In this document: in pieces, positions 22,130 through 33,589 of the stretch
How the letters are laid out: each line of letters begins with the position of its first letter
Numbering within the stretch: the stretch's first letter is position 1
Assembly: GCA_021442155.1 (NCBI GenBank)
Contig: CM038221.1
Span: 152,387,601 to 152,451,600 of the forward strand
Direction of reading: 5' to 3'
Source of the DNA: Cymbidium sinense
Taxonomy: Eukaryota > Streptophyta > Magnoliopsida > Asparagales > Orchidaceae
Length of the DNA stretch: 64,000 nt
Notes under the pieces: generated by a model
Seen by the model: only the letters and a program-made list of their open reading frames with translations
What the model was told of the DNA's origin: nothing
Databases searched by the model: none
Program-made: the position numbers and the translations under genes

Positions 22130-25100
22130 ATAAGTTTGTATAGGATTTACAAAGTGCATAGTTCATTTGAAAAGAACATAACACTTGCTTAAATCTATTC
22201 TCATACACTTCTATGTTATGACTTAAGAAGAGCTTCACATTACACATGTAAATTGCATAACCAAATCAAATAAACAAACAAAAATCTTTTGCATGATTCT
22301 TTATCCATTTGCTTTCTTTTTGTATATACACATGTATTTAAGAAAAGTGATATATTAGTATGGACATCCCAAGTTTACAAGGCTTTAAGTAGCCCCAAGA
22401 AGGTCTTGTACTTATACCCTTGGTGTAGAAAACAATAGCGCCATACTCACTTATGTCTTTCATACATGTAAAGGTGCATTTGATTAATGGATAAAATAAT
22501 CCCTCTCTTTTCTACTTATCCAAATCATGCATCATGAAACATCCAAATTTTCTTAAGCAACATCTCTTTGCACTCATCATTAAGGTGTGCTAAGATTTGC
22601 ATTTGAATGTATAAATATTCTTAGGATTTATTCATGTGCATGATATACATGTTGGAAAGAAATAAATGGTTGTGTGTTTTGTGATAGTAATTCACCTTAA
22701 TTAATCCTAAACTGCCTTACTTATTGAATAGGTTTATTTAGAATAAATCTAAACTTAGGATTAATTTAAATACATAATAAAACATTCACTAAATAAAAAT
22801 AATTACTGAATCTACCTTGGAAATTACTTAAGGTAGGGAGGAAAGAGAAGTTCTCTTATCTTTTTCTCTCATTACAACACTTACTAATTAAGTGTAGGTT
22901 CATTCAAACCAAACCAAATCATCAAATAAAATTAACAAATCAACTAAAGCACTCAAATGAAATCACTCTAAGGTTGGACTCTTCATACTTAGAAAACTCC
23001 AACCTTAAAGTCTAGCTAAGACATGCCACAAAAGCCTTAAATGGCATACACATTAGGCTAAGTCACCATTTCTAGCTCTATGTTAGGGCGATGCATGGTT
23101 TGATGCTTGATTTTATTTTGTGATGTAATGTTTTAGTCTAGATGTTAGGGTGTATTTATGTAGACTAGATGATAGGGTGATCTTAGTCTAATCATTATCT
23201 TCTGTAGGGGATTGTGCTTAAGGGGTGCTGTAATAAAAAATATAAAAAATGCTTTTACTATGCAAGTTGCTTATACCCCTAAGCATAATCCAAATTAGGA
23301 CAGGTGGACTTGGTTACCCATGTGTGGGATGATAAGTACAATGTATTCCTATAAATGATTGGTTGTGTGATATGCTTAGCTAATCTTTGTTTTGTAGGTT
23401 TTAGTTAGATTTACTATTTCCCTTTTTCATGTAATTTTTCAATTAAAATTTGAATGAATGTTATGGGGGATTATAATGAACATTGGTCATAAGACTATTT
23501 TATGCAACATGTGAAGCCTTCGGAGCAACCACATCCCAACCAACCAAAAGAAGGAAAGAAAGAATGAAGAAAGAAGAAAGAAAGAAATAAATGAAGAAAA
23601 GAAGAAATGAAGAATGAAGACCCCAATAACATAAATTCTTTCTAAATTGTAATTAATTTATTTGTAATCTGGGTTGTATAAGGGTAGAGCTCGGCTACCA
23701 ACATTTCTTTTTAGGTTGTGCGGTGGTACCTGACCATAAATGCCTCTTATTCTTTTATGCTAGCTTTATAAAATTGTTTGATTTTTGTTTAGCTTGTGCA
23801 TTAAGATGGCATGTTTTTCCTAGTTTCTTTCTTGCTTTGATGAATGGCCTAGATGCGATTAGGCTCCTAGAAAAAAATAAATTTTTTATCAAATTAATCA
23901 ACTCAAAATAAAAATTAACAACTCATAACCTCACCTAAAGCCTAGGTTATAAATCAAGATAAAATATTTAGCAACCCCTTAGCTGGATGTTGTATGTCTC
24001 ACATCATGCATAAAAAACATCTTGCTTCACTCTTACTAATGGAGGGCTTCCACCTTTGCTAGGAAACTTGGCTTGACCTTTGAGAGCCATGGTGGAAACT
24101 CACCTCTTTGTTGATTTTGACCCATAACCAATTTTTCATGCATTAGGAATATGAATCTCATAGCCTGTGACAAATAAATTGTCCAAAAATGAAAATAAAA
24201 CTTAACAAAATTTGCATTAGAATTAAGTCATAATTCATGCCCTACATGATCTAGTCTCTTAGGGAGTGTGTTTAAGGACTTAGTCTCTTTATAAACAAAC
24301 AACAACCTAGCTATCTTGCAAAAGAATATGACTTACTTACATGTATCTAAAATCGTAGGAGGAGATAGTTGACAGCCACCCCTAGGCGATTGTAAGTCCA
24401 ACAATCATGTGGTTTATCCTCTCTTGTGGAGGTAAACCATATACCAATTTTTTCCTTAGATTTAGATCATGCTTGGCCCTCAACAAAGCTCCTTAGATTT
24501 AGGTTCTGAGATTGTTGTCTCTCCTTGTAGGCTACAAGCATAAATCCTCACCTCTTAGGCATTTCCATGATCTTGTGTTGTGGAATTGTAAGCCCTAGAT
24601 TTCTAGTAAAAATCTAACTCAAAAAATTAACTCTCTTCAAATTTCAAAAATATAAAGCCCAACCATAGGATAGTTTGAGATGCTTACTAGGCTTCTTAGT
24701 ATCATAAGCATCCTCTACTCATCTCCTTTTGAGATAATAACTCCCTCCTCTTGATGAATCCCACTTGATCTTTTAAAAATAACCAATTGATTGATAGACA
24801 CAGCTTTAAAATCTTTGGAGACAATGATCATTTACCTTAATAGAGAGTATTCTTAAGGAATCTCATTCCTTAAGATGTAATTAACTATGGGGGCTTGCCT
24901 CCATAGGGAACTTAATGAACCCGATTTAAAATAAACACTACTTTACTTTTTCATGTGAAGTAGGGGAAGAATCTCTGGTACATCCAAAGACCCATAGTCC
25001 TTAGGAGTCCTCATTTGGTGATTAGGTTTATTGTAGGATGGCAAATTCTGTCTCTTAATGTAGTACATCATTCCTCAATACCGTACCAGATCACCATAAT

Positions 25101-25208
25101 GAGAACACCTGTGGATCTACGTGATGTTAAACAAGATGTGTTATTTTTGTCTTCATTTATTTTTCAAAAGATAGATGAAGATGAAAATAAATAAAAAATT
25201 TCACCACA
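22130..25208 (+). mobile_element. Element C 3' LTR, second part, with LTR terminus
   Basis: The LTR resumes after S with ATAAG then 'tttgtataggatttac' and continues through the U5-side blocks in + orientation. These include the purine microsatellite (23,545-23,615), the block with 'ccaccccta' and 'gtaagtcc', and the palindrome-bearing end. It terminates TTTCACCACA at 25,208. The terminal 60 bases (25,140-25,208) match the tip of LTR B (36,583-36,650) in reverse complement. C and B therefore share a tip that differs from A, S and E. C's LTR without S is about 7.08 kb. No gene is present; the 23,723-23,911 frame is not conserved. Confidence 0.9.
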
Positions 25209-25861
25209 AGGAGTTAGTTGGCTGCCACTCTAGGCGGCTATAAGTCCATCAGTCGGGTGGTTTATCCTCTCTTGTAGAGATAAACCATATACCCATCTTC
25301 ACTTAGACTTAGGTTGTGCTTTGGCTTATGCCAAAGCTCCTAAGATTTAGGATATGAGGTAGCTATTTCCTTCGGGCTACTAGCATAAATCCTCAGCTCT
25401 TAGGCATTTCCACAACTCATGTGTTATGAGATTATAAGTCTTAGCTTTCTAATAAAATTCCAATTCAAACATATAATTCTCCTCAACTTCAATTATATAA
25501 AGCCCAACCATAGGATAGATTGAATGCTCACTAGGTTTCCTAGTATCATGAGCATCCCTACTCATCTCCTTTGGCTTCGATAATAAGTCTCTCCTTTTAA
25601 TCTATCCTATTTGATTTTCCAAATATAGTCAATTTATTGATAGTCCTATCTTTGAAATCTTTGGAGACAATTGTCTACAGAATCGAGAGTTTTCCTAAGG
25701 AACTCACCTTCTTGGATGTAATTAACTAGGGCTTGCCCTATGGGAGTTTTAATTTGATTTAAATAAACTTTTTATACATCCATGCAAAAGTGGAAAAATC
25801 TGGTATATTCAAAGACCCATCATGCCTTAGGAGTCCTTATTAGGTGATTGGGTCCTTATGA
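25209..25861 (+). mobile_element. Fragment of LTR D, target of element C
   Basis: Immediately after C's terminus the sequence re-enters the LTR at AGGAG then 'ttagttggctgcc', equivalent to 24,359 in C, and runs 653 bases to a point equivalent to about 25,030. This is what is expected if C inserted into an older + strand LTR. AGGAG would be the right-hand duplication; the left one is outside the window. D is cut off at 25,861, where LTR E starts in the opposite direction. Confidence 0.8.
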
Positions 25862-26140
25862 TGTTTATTTTTTTGTGTTGTGTGTATATGTTAGGGGACA
25901 CCATGGAGATCCAAGGATATATTTATTGAGGTGATCGTGTATGACATTAAGGAATAGTATACTATCTCAAAAGATAGAAATCACTACCCTATAATGAACC
26001 TAATCACCTAATAAGAACCCCTAAGGCATGATGGGTCTTCGAATATACCAAAGATTTTCTCCTACTTTACATGAAAAAGTTAAGCAAGGTTTATTTAAAC
26101 TAGGTTCGTTAAGTTCCCTATGGAGGAAAGCCTCCATAAT
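25862..26140 (-). mobile_element. LTR E, left part
   Basis: The start is TGTTTATTTTTTTGTG, a variant of the TGTGGTGAAATTTT tip. It is followed by 'ttaggggacaccatggagat', which aligns with 'ttagttgacaccacgtagat' at 36,659 in B. It continues until ATAAT at 26,136-26,140, where element A is inserted, and resumes at 60,845. The five bases before it (25,857-25,861, TATGA) would be the left duplication of E; its partner is outside the window. The exact start could be off by a few bases. Confidence 0.75.
26136..26140. other. Left target-site duplication of element A (ATAAT)
   Basis: It pairs with ATAGT at 60,845-60,849. Undisturbed LTRs read ATAGT here ('ccccc' + ATAGT + 'taattac', for example near 53,646). 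The left copy has one G to A change. Confidence 0.8.
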
Positions 26141-29100
26141 TATGGTATTTTTTTATTTCTCAAACTCTTTTGAAGGAATTTGAAAAATAAAAATTTTTGT
26201 TGTATGTTGTTGGGACAGCACGTACATTCGTAAATGTTCTCATTAGGGTGATCAGGTACAACATTGAGGAATGATGTACTATCTCGAGAGATAAAAGTCA
26301 CCATCTTACATTGGACCTAATCACATAATGAGGACTCCTAAGGACAATAGGTCTTCAAATGTACCAGAGATTCTTCCCCTATTTTATATGAAAAAGTAAA
26401 ATGGGATTTATTTTTTAAACTAAGTTCGTTAAGTTCCCTATGGAGGCAAGCCCTCATAGTTAATTACATCTTATGGAGTGATATTCCTTAAGAATACTCT
26501 CGGTTAATGTAAATGATTATTGTCTCCAAAGATTTCAAAGATAGGACTACCAACAAATTGGTTATTTTTAGAAGATCAAGTGGGATTGATTAAAAGGAGG
26601 GAGTTATTATCGAAACCAAAGGGAGATGAGGGGATGCCACTGCTAGAATGAGCATCCCAAACTATCCTATAGTTAGGCTTTATATTTTTGAAATTTGAAG
26701 AGAATTAATTATTTGAGTTAAATTTTTATTAGAAATCTAGGGCTTATAATTTCATAATACAAGATCATGGAAATGCCTAAGAGGTGAGGATTTATGCTTG
26801 TAGCCCACAAAGGAAACAACCACCTCTGAACCTAAATCTAGGGAGCTTTAAGGCCAAGGCACGACCTAAATCTAAGGCAAAAATGGGTATACAGTTTAAC
26901 TCCGCAAGAGAGGATAAACCACTTGATTGTTGGACTTACAACCGCCTGGGGGTGGCTGCCAACTAACTCCTCCTATGATTTTAAATACATGTAGACAAGT
27001 TTTATGCTTTTGCAAGATACTAGTTTGTTTATTTAGAAAGATACTAAGTCTTTAAACACACTCCCTAAGAGACTAGATCATGTAGGACATGAATAATGAC
27101 TTAAATCTAATGCAAATTTTGTTAAGTTTTATTTTTATTTTGGATAATTTATTTGACATGGGCTATAAGATTCATATGCCTAATGCATGAGAAATTGGTT
27201 ATGGGCCAAAATCAGCAAGAAGGAGGTGTGTTTCCACCATGGCTCTCAAAGGTCAAGCCAAGTTCTCTGGCAAAGGTGGAAGCCCTCCATTAGCAAGAGT
27301 GAAGCAAGATGATTTTATGCATGATGTGAGACATACAACATGTAGCTAAGGTGTTGAAATCTTTTATTATCTTGATTTATGTCATAGGCTTTAGGTGAGG
27401 TTATGAGTTATTAATTTTTAATTTTGAGTTGATTATTTTGATATAAAATTTATTTCTCTTAAGAGCCTAATCGCATCCAGGCCATTCATCAATCAATAAA
27501 GAAACTAGAAAAAACATGCCATCTTAATGCATAAGCTAAATAAACATCAAACAATTTTAAAAAGCTAGCACAAAAGAATAAGAGGCCGATGTGGTGGGGT
27601 ACCACCGTACAACTCGGAAAGAAATATGGGTAGTAGAGCTCTACTTTATACAACCCGATTACAAATGAATAATTACAATAAAAAAGGAATTCATGTTATG
27701 AGGGTCTTCAGTATTTAATCTTCATTTCTTCTTTTCTTTCTTTTCTTCCCTTCTTTCTTCTTTCCTTCTTCTGGTTGGTTGGGATGCGATTGCTCCAAGG
27801 CTTCACCTGGTGCATAAGACTTTGTCTTATGACCAATATTCATCCTAATTCCCCCATAACATTCATTCTAAATCTTAATTGCAAAAATTACATTAAAATG
27901 GAAAATGTAAAATCTAACTAAACATGTAAAATAGAGATTAGTTAAACATACCACTCAATTCCAAGCAGTTATAGAAATGAATTAGACTTAGCACCCTACA
28001 CATGGGTAACCAAGTCCACCTGTCCAAATTTGGATTATTCTTAGGAGTATAAGCAACCTGCACAGCAAATGCATTTATATATTTTTTTATTATAGCGCCC
28101 CTTAAGCACAATACCCTACAGAAGATAATAATTAGACTAAGATCATCCTATCATCTCGCACATACACCATAACATCCAGTCTAAAAACATTACAACACAA
28201 AACAAAATCATACATCAAACCATGCACCTCCTTAATATAGAGCTACAAATGATGACTTAGCCTAATGTGTGTGCCATTTAAGGCTTGTGTGACATGTCTT
28301 AGCTAGACTTTAAGGTTGGAATTTTCTAAGTGTGAATGATTCAACTTAGAGGGTGGTTTTATTTAAGTGATTTAGTTAGTTTGTTAATTTTATTTGATGA
28401 TTTGATTTTATTTTAATTAGCCTACTTAGTTACTAACTGTTGTAAAGAGAAGAAAAGAGAAGAGAACTTCTCTTTCATCTCTACCTTAAGTAATTTCTAA
28501 GGTAGATTCATTAATGATTTTTCTTTAGTGAATATTTTATTATGTATTTTAATTAACCCTAAGTTTATATTTACTCTAAATAAACTTATTCAATAAGAAA
28601 GGCATTTTAGGATTAATTAAAGTGAATTACTATCACATAACACACAATAATTTATTTCTTTCCAACATTTATACCATGCATATGAATAAATCCTAAGCAT
28701 ACCCATATATGGAATGCAAATCTTAGCACACCTTAATGATGAATGCTAAGAGATATTGCTTAAGGAAATTTGGATATTCCATGATGCATGATTTTGTTAA
28801 GTAGAAAAGAGGGACTCTTTTATCCATTAATCAAATGCGCATTTACAAGTATAAAAGACATAAGTGAGTACAACGCCATTATTTTCTACACCAGGTGTAT
28901 AAGGCACAAGACCTTCTTGGGGCTACTTAAAGCCTTGCAACCCTGGGATGTCCAGACTAATATACCACTTTTCTTAAATACATGTGCATGTACAAAAAGA
29001 AAATAAATGGATGAAGAATAATGCAAAAGATTTTTGTTTATTTGTTTGATTTAGTTGTATAATTTATATTTGTAAATGTGAGGATCCTTCTTAAGTCATA

Positions 29101-32100
29101 ACATAGAAGTACAAAGGAATAGATTTAAGCAAGTGTTATGTTCTTTTCAAATGAACTATACACTTTGCAAATCTTATACAAACCCATGTTAAGAAAAGTG
29201 AAGAAAATCATATAACACATTCTATGTTATAATCACATGCAAGCTTATAAGTATTTATAAGTAGCATACCTTCATTTATAATCTTTGATTTATAGGTTTC
29301 AAAAATAGTTTTTGATTTAACAGTGATAATAGCCACTCATATTCTTACTTTAGCCAAAACATGCAATTTGACATAAAGGAAACATTTCATTTATTTTGAT
29401 TTTTTGAAAGATATGAATGTATGATTTCATATGGCATATACAATATTTAGCATGCTTGGAAATAAATGAAGTGATGTAAGCATGTAACTTAATTCACCCT
29501 AATTAATTCCTAAAGATAATCCTATGAAATAAGATTATTTAAAGTGAATCAACATTCTTTAAAGAGATTTTTATTTTTGTTTTGAATTTAATTTTGAAAA
29601 TGATTTGTGAGAAAGAGTTTGCTGGTCCTAACCCATTTCCCCCATGTGTGAATTGGTTTAGTTTAATCATTAAGTTGATTTTATGTTTTGTTTAGGTTAA
29701 TGTGTGAATTAAATCTATTAATTACCCCTTACTTATACCACTTTAATATAATGATTAACTAAACAATAATGAGCCATTATATGATATACAATCACATAGA
29801 ATTTAAATTAGTAATGCACCTAAAAAATAAAGGAGTCTACTAATTGGCTCACAATCATTGATTAATTAAGCTAATGGGTTTTCATTAAGTACTTTCATAA
29901 CCTCCCCACACATGTGGGTTGGAAATGATTTCCTTAAACTTATCTTGTGCTTTTGAATACCTAAGAATCTACCCAGCAAATGATTGATCAAGTCCAGATT
30001 AGTTTTGAAATTTTGATTAGATTAATTAAGTAGATCATTAGTGGATTAATCCTTAATTATGTTTGGATTAAGAAAGAAAGGGGGTTTATGGAATAACTTA
30101 GGGAAAATATCCCAAACCCATTCCATAAATGTCTTACTTACTTAAATAATGTTTAATTATCTCAATTAAGTGATTAAATGACTCTTCACATGCTTAATTG
30201 CTCTTAATTACATTAAGGGGTGATTAGGGGTTCATTAATTAATTTTCCTAATTAACTCATTAATAAATTTAATAAAATTGGGGGAGGCAAAGGTCATCCC
30301 CCTAAACATGTCTGAGAAATTTGGAATTAATTAATTTAGTAATTAGTAATTAAGGTAATTAGAATTTTAATTAAACCCTAATTAAGGAAAATCCAAAGTT
30401 CAAAATCAATTAAAAATAATTTTATTGGATTCCCCTCTAGATTATCTTTAAAATGAGCCCTCATTTATATTTTTTTTCTGATTTTTCTTCATTTAATTAT
30501 GAATTTATAAAGTTTCTATGATTAATGAGTAATTAAACAACCCTAATTAATTAATTCCATTGGCACCATGTGGACTGCTGATGTAATGTGCTTTCCAAAT
30601 GGCACAATGAGATTGGTTATTTATGTTGTCACATCGCATGTCACGTAAGTCGGTGGTGCAATGCGCTTTCCCTGAGTTGTCTGATCAAGGATCGGATGGT
30701 CAGGAATAAGCCCGTGGTTTTAAATGATTAAATCAGAGATCTAACACATTTTAATCAGGGCCATCCATCCAAAACACATGGGATGGACAACCCATGATTC
30801 ATCCCTGCCTAAGCTGTGGGAGACAGGAGGCCGTCCGTCCTCCATGGCTTGAAGCTCACATGAGCTCAGTTAGGTAGAGATTCAACCCACACCATCAAGA
30901 AGCATAGAGGAGAACATACAACGACTAGATTTTAATGGGATGACAATTCCCTCACAAAGGACCAAGCATTTTTCAATGGAGGATCAGTTTTGCGTCATAC
31001 CTCATCGGAGGCTATCACCAGCACTTCCAATGGAGGAGGTAGCTTCATCTAGTGAGACGAAGCTCTGTTGAAAGTTTCAAGCCTTGATTTGAAGTGGATC
31101 TTCCAATTGATCAAACTCCCCTCTAATGGCTTGCAGCTTCCCTCTTCCCGTGGTGGAGACTTGGGATTTTCTTTGGGTGAGCTCACTTGCTTCCTTGATG
31201 GTGCTTGCAAAGTGAATTGGGATTTGGTTAAGAATTGAGTGACTTGAAAATTCCTTAGGCCTCCCCTATTTCGGCTATGAAGAAAATTGAGAGAGGGAAA
31301 TTCAAAGGAGCTTGAGAATGATTGGGAAACTTGGAGAAGCTTGCCTTTGATCCTCTGAGCTCAATCGAATGTAAGGAAGTTAGTTTGAGAGGGAATAAGG
31401 GGGAGTATATCTCCCCCTACTTGGATAAGGTGGTTGAGGCTTACTGTTCTATTTTGGATCAATTAATGAGATTGAATGAGCTATTTTGGTTGTTAGGAGT
31501 GCCATGTGCTTCAGTTTTGGTAGAGGAGTGGAGGGGGAGGAGGTGCACATGTGCTTGGTAAGTGTGGGAGGTGATCCAAGTGGAGAATTTTCATCAGAGG
31601 GGTTGGTTTGGCCTTGGGTTGGGTCATGTCTAACCCAAACCCATTGGGTCATGTGCACCACCTCCCTTGGTGTCCAAATGGTCCACTAGGAGGATGTCAA
31701 GTGGCGATGAAAAGGAATTGGAAAATTTTAAGTGAATTTGGCCATAGGTTACCCTTTGACCCAAGGATAAAATAGTCATTTGGCCTTGAATTTGATTTGG
31801 GCAGATTTGAGATGTTTCAAAAATAGGTTGGGCCAAATTTCAAAGAATTTGGAGTTGATTTGATATGATCTGGCTCAAGTTGACCTATTTAGGTCAAAAT
31901 GGGTCAATGTCAAGTTGACCAATTGGTCAAATTGGGTCAAGGGTTAAGTTCAAATGATCATTTGGAGTGATTTGGTATCATTTTTGTTTAATTTGATTTA
32001 TAGTTTTGGTTCATTTGAGTTCACTTAGGTCAAATGGGTCAAGTAATTTGACCCATTTGACCCAATTGGGTTAGGTCATGGGTTGGTTTAGCGTTGATCA

Positions 32101-33589
32101 TTTGAAATGTACAAGCTTTGGTTTCAAAATTTAGTTTGTTTCAAGTTGATTTGACCTTTGAAGTCAAGTTGATTCATGGTCAATTGGGCTAGGTCTAGTT
32201 GGCCAATTGGAGCTTTGGTCAAGTTCAACAAGTGATTTAGAATGAATTTGACCCATTGGTTGCAATCAATTTGGCTTAGATCTAGATTTGACCCATTTCA
32301 ACTTTTTAGGTCAACTTGGGTCAAGTGGCCAATTTGGCTAGGTTTGGCTCAAATGATGAGTTGGTCAAGTTTAATGATTGATTATGGATTGATTTAGATC
32401 AATGGTTTCAATCAATTTAGCCTATGGTGGATTTTGGCTAATTTGGGTTTCATTTAGGCTAAGTGTTGACTTGGTCAAAGGCTAGATTTGACTTGGTTTG
32501 ACCCAGTGATTGATCATCTAGGATGATTGTTTCTGCTCACAAGGCTTAGATGGCTTAGTTCAATTTGGGAATTAGAATTTGGCTCAAAAAAAAGTATTTT
32601 AGGTCACTTTGGGTCAAGTGAGCCTAAGTGGGTCAATTCTTTGATCAAGGCTTGATTCAAGTTTGGTTGAACTCACATATGGACTTACAATTGAAATATA
32701 AACCCAATTGCAAGTGATTTGGAGTCAAATGGGTTTTGATTCATTTGACATTTCAAGTTCAAAGGATGAACATGGGTTTGATTTTGATTGATTTGATTTG
32801 ATGATTGAAGTTTAAGTTTTTATATTTGGTTTGTGATGAAGGATTGATTGTTTGAAGAGAAAATCAAAGGTTTGGATTGATTTGAGAATTTGATAAGAAG
32901 TTCAAGAATTTGACTTCAAAGGTTGGATTTAGGATAGATTTGGATTTGAGTTTTGAATTTGGTTTTGGTTATTTGAATTTATAATTCATTTATATTTGTG
33001 AATATAAGTGAGAATATAAATGGGTTATGAGAAAATCTTTTAAATTTGGAGTGATTTGAATTTGATTTGAGCTAAGTCCATAAGATGAAATCAAAAGCTT
33101 AGGAAAGATTTTGGATTTAGAATTCAATCATGGGTTTCAATCATTTGATTTGGAATTGATTCATGATTTGAGAAAATCCATTGGAATTGAATTAAGGTTT
33201 GATTTGGAATTGATTTGAATTTGAGAAAATTAATTGAGTTGGTTTGAATTTGAAGTTGATTTGAATTTAAAGTTTTGAATTTGGAGTTGATTTGAATTTG
33301 ATGTTGATTTGAATTTAAAGTTTGTTTTGAATTTGAAGTTGATTTGAGTTTGAAGTTTGTCTTGAAAGAAGGAAGTAAGGATTTGGTTCAAGCTATAGGA
33401 TAGGCAAATTTTCTTAATACCCCTAAGACATGACCTATTCCTATGGCTAACTCTTCTAAGTCTCTAGGGTTAGGTTAAGTGTTCACCTAATCACTAGAAG
33501 TATCTTAAGACTAAGGAACTCTTATTATTTAGAGGAGTCTTATGTCTAAGATGAAAAATTGAAATCTCACTCCAAAAGTGAGGTCAACA
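26141..33589 (-). mobile_element. Element A 3' LTR (7,449 bp)
   Basis: On the + strand it starts TATGGTATTTTTTTATTT and ends GTGAGGTCAACA at 33,589, followed by internal sequence AAGGGTGCCC. Blocks in order are: hairpin CTATGG..CCATAG region and U5-like part (26,200-29,180), AT-rich middle, GC-richer block (30,560-31,060), W-box-like array (31,865-32,640) and the 17-bp minisatellite (33,180-33,360). Short frames at 26,784-26,966, 28,788-29,006 and 31,322-31,836 lie in conserved DNA but are not kept open in LTR B, so I do not call genes. Confidence 0.92.
30560..31060 (-). promoter_or_regulatory. GC-richer promoter-like block of A 3' LTR
   Basis: It contains ATCCATCC (30,767-30,774) and GGGATGGAC (30,780-30,788) as an inverted pair and GATC-aag-GATC near 30,684. 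CpG sites are partly lost compared with B, as expected for methylated, decaying DNA. Role inferred. Confidence 0.4.

Noticed and set aside
25209..26140. Large palindrome formed by a single template-switch event
   Set aside because: The two arms are not symmetric about 25,861. The right arm starts with an LTR terminus and its own tip sequence, which fits an insertion better.
28788..29006. Conserved small protein (similar frames at 56,002-56,313 and 63,215-63,586)
   Set aside because: The likeness comes from conserved LTR DNA, antisense to the element. The equivalent place in LTR B (39,245-39,450) has frame-breaking indels, and substitutions show no codon bias that I can see.
31322..31836. Overlapping open frames on both strands in the LTR
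   Set aside because: They are not kept open in the matching parts of C (about 12,150-12,420) or B (41,800-42,050). They arise in a locally stop-poor stretch.
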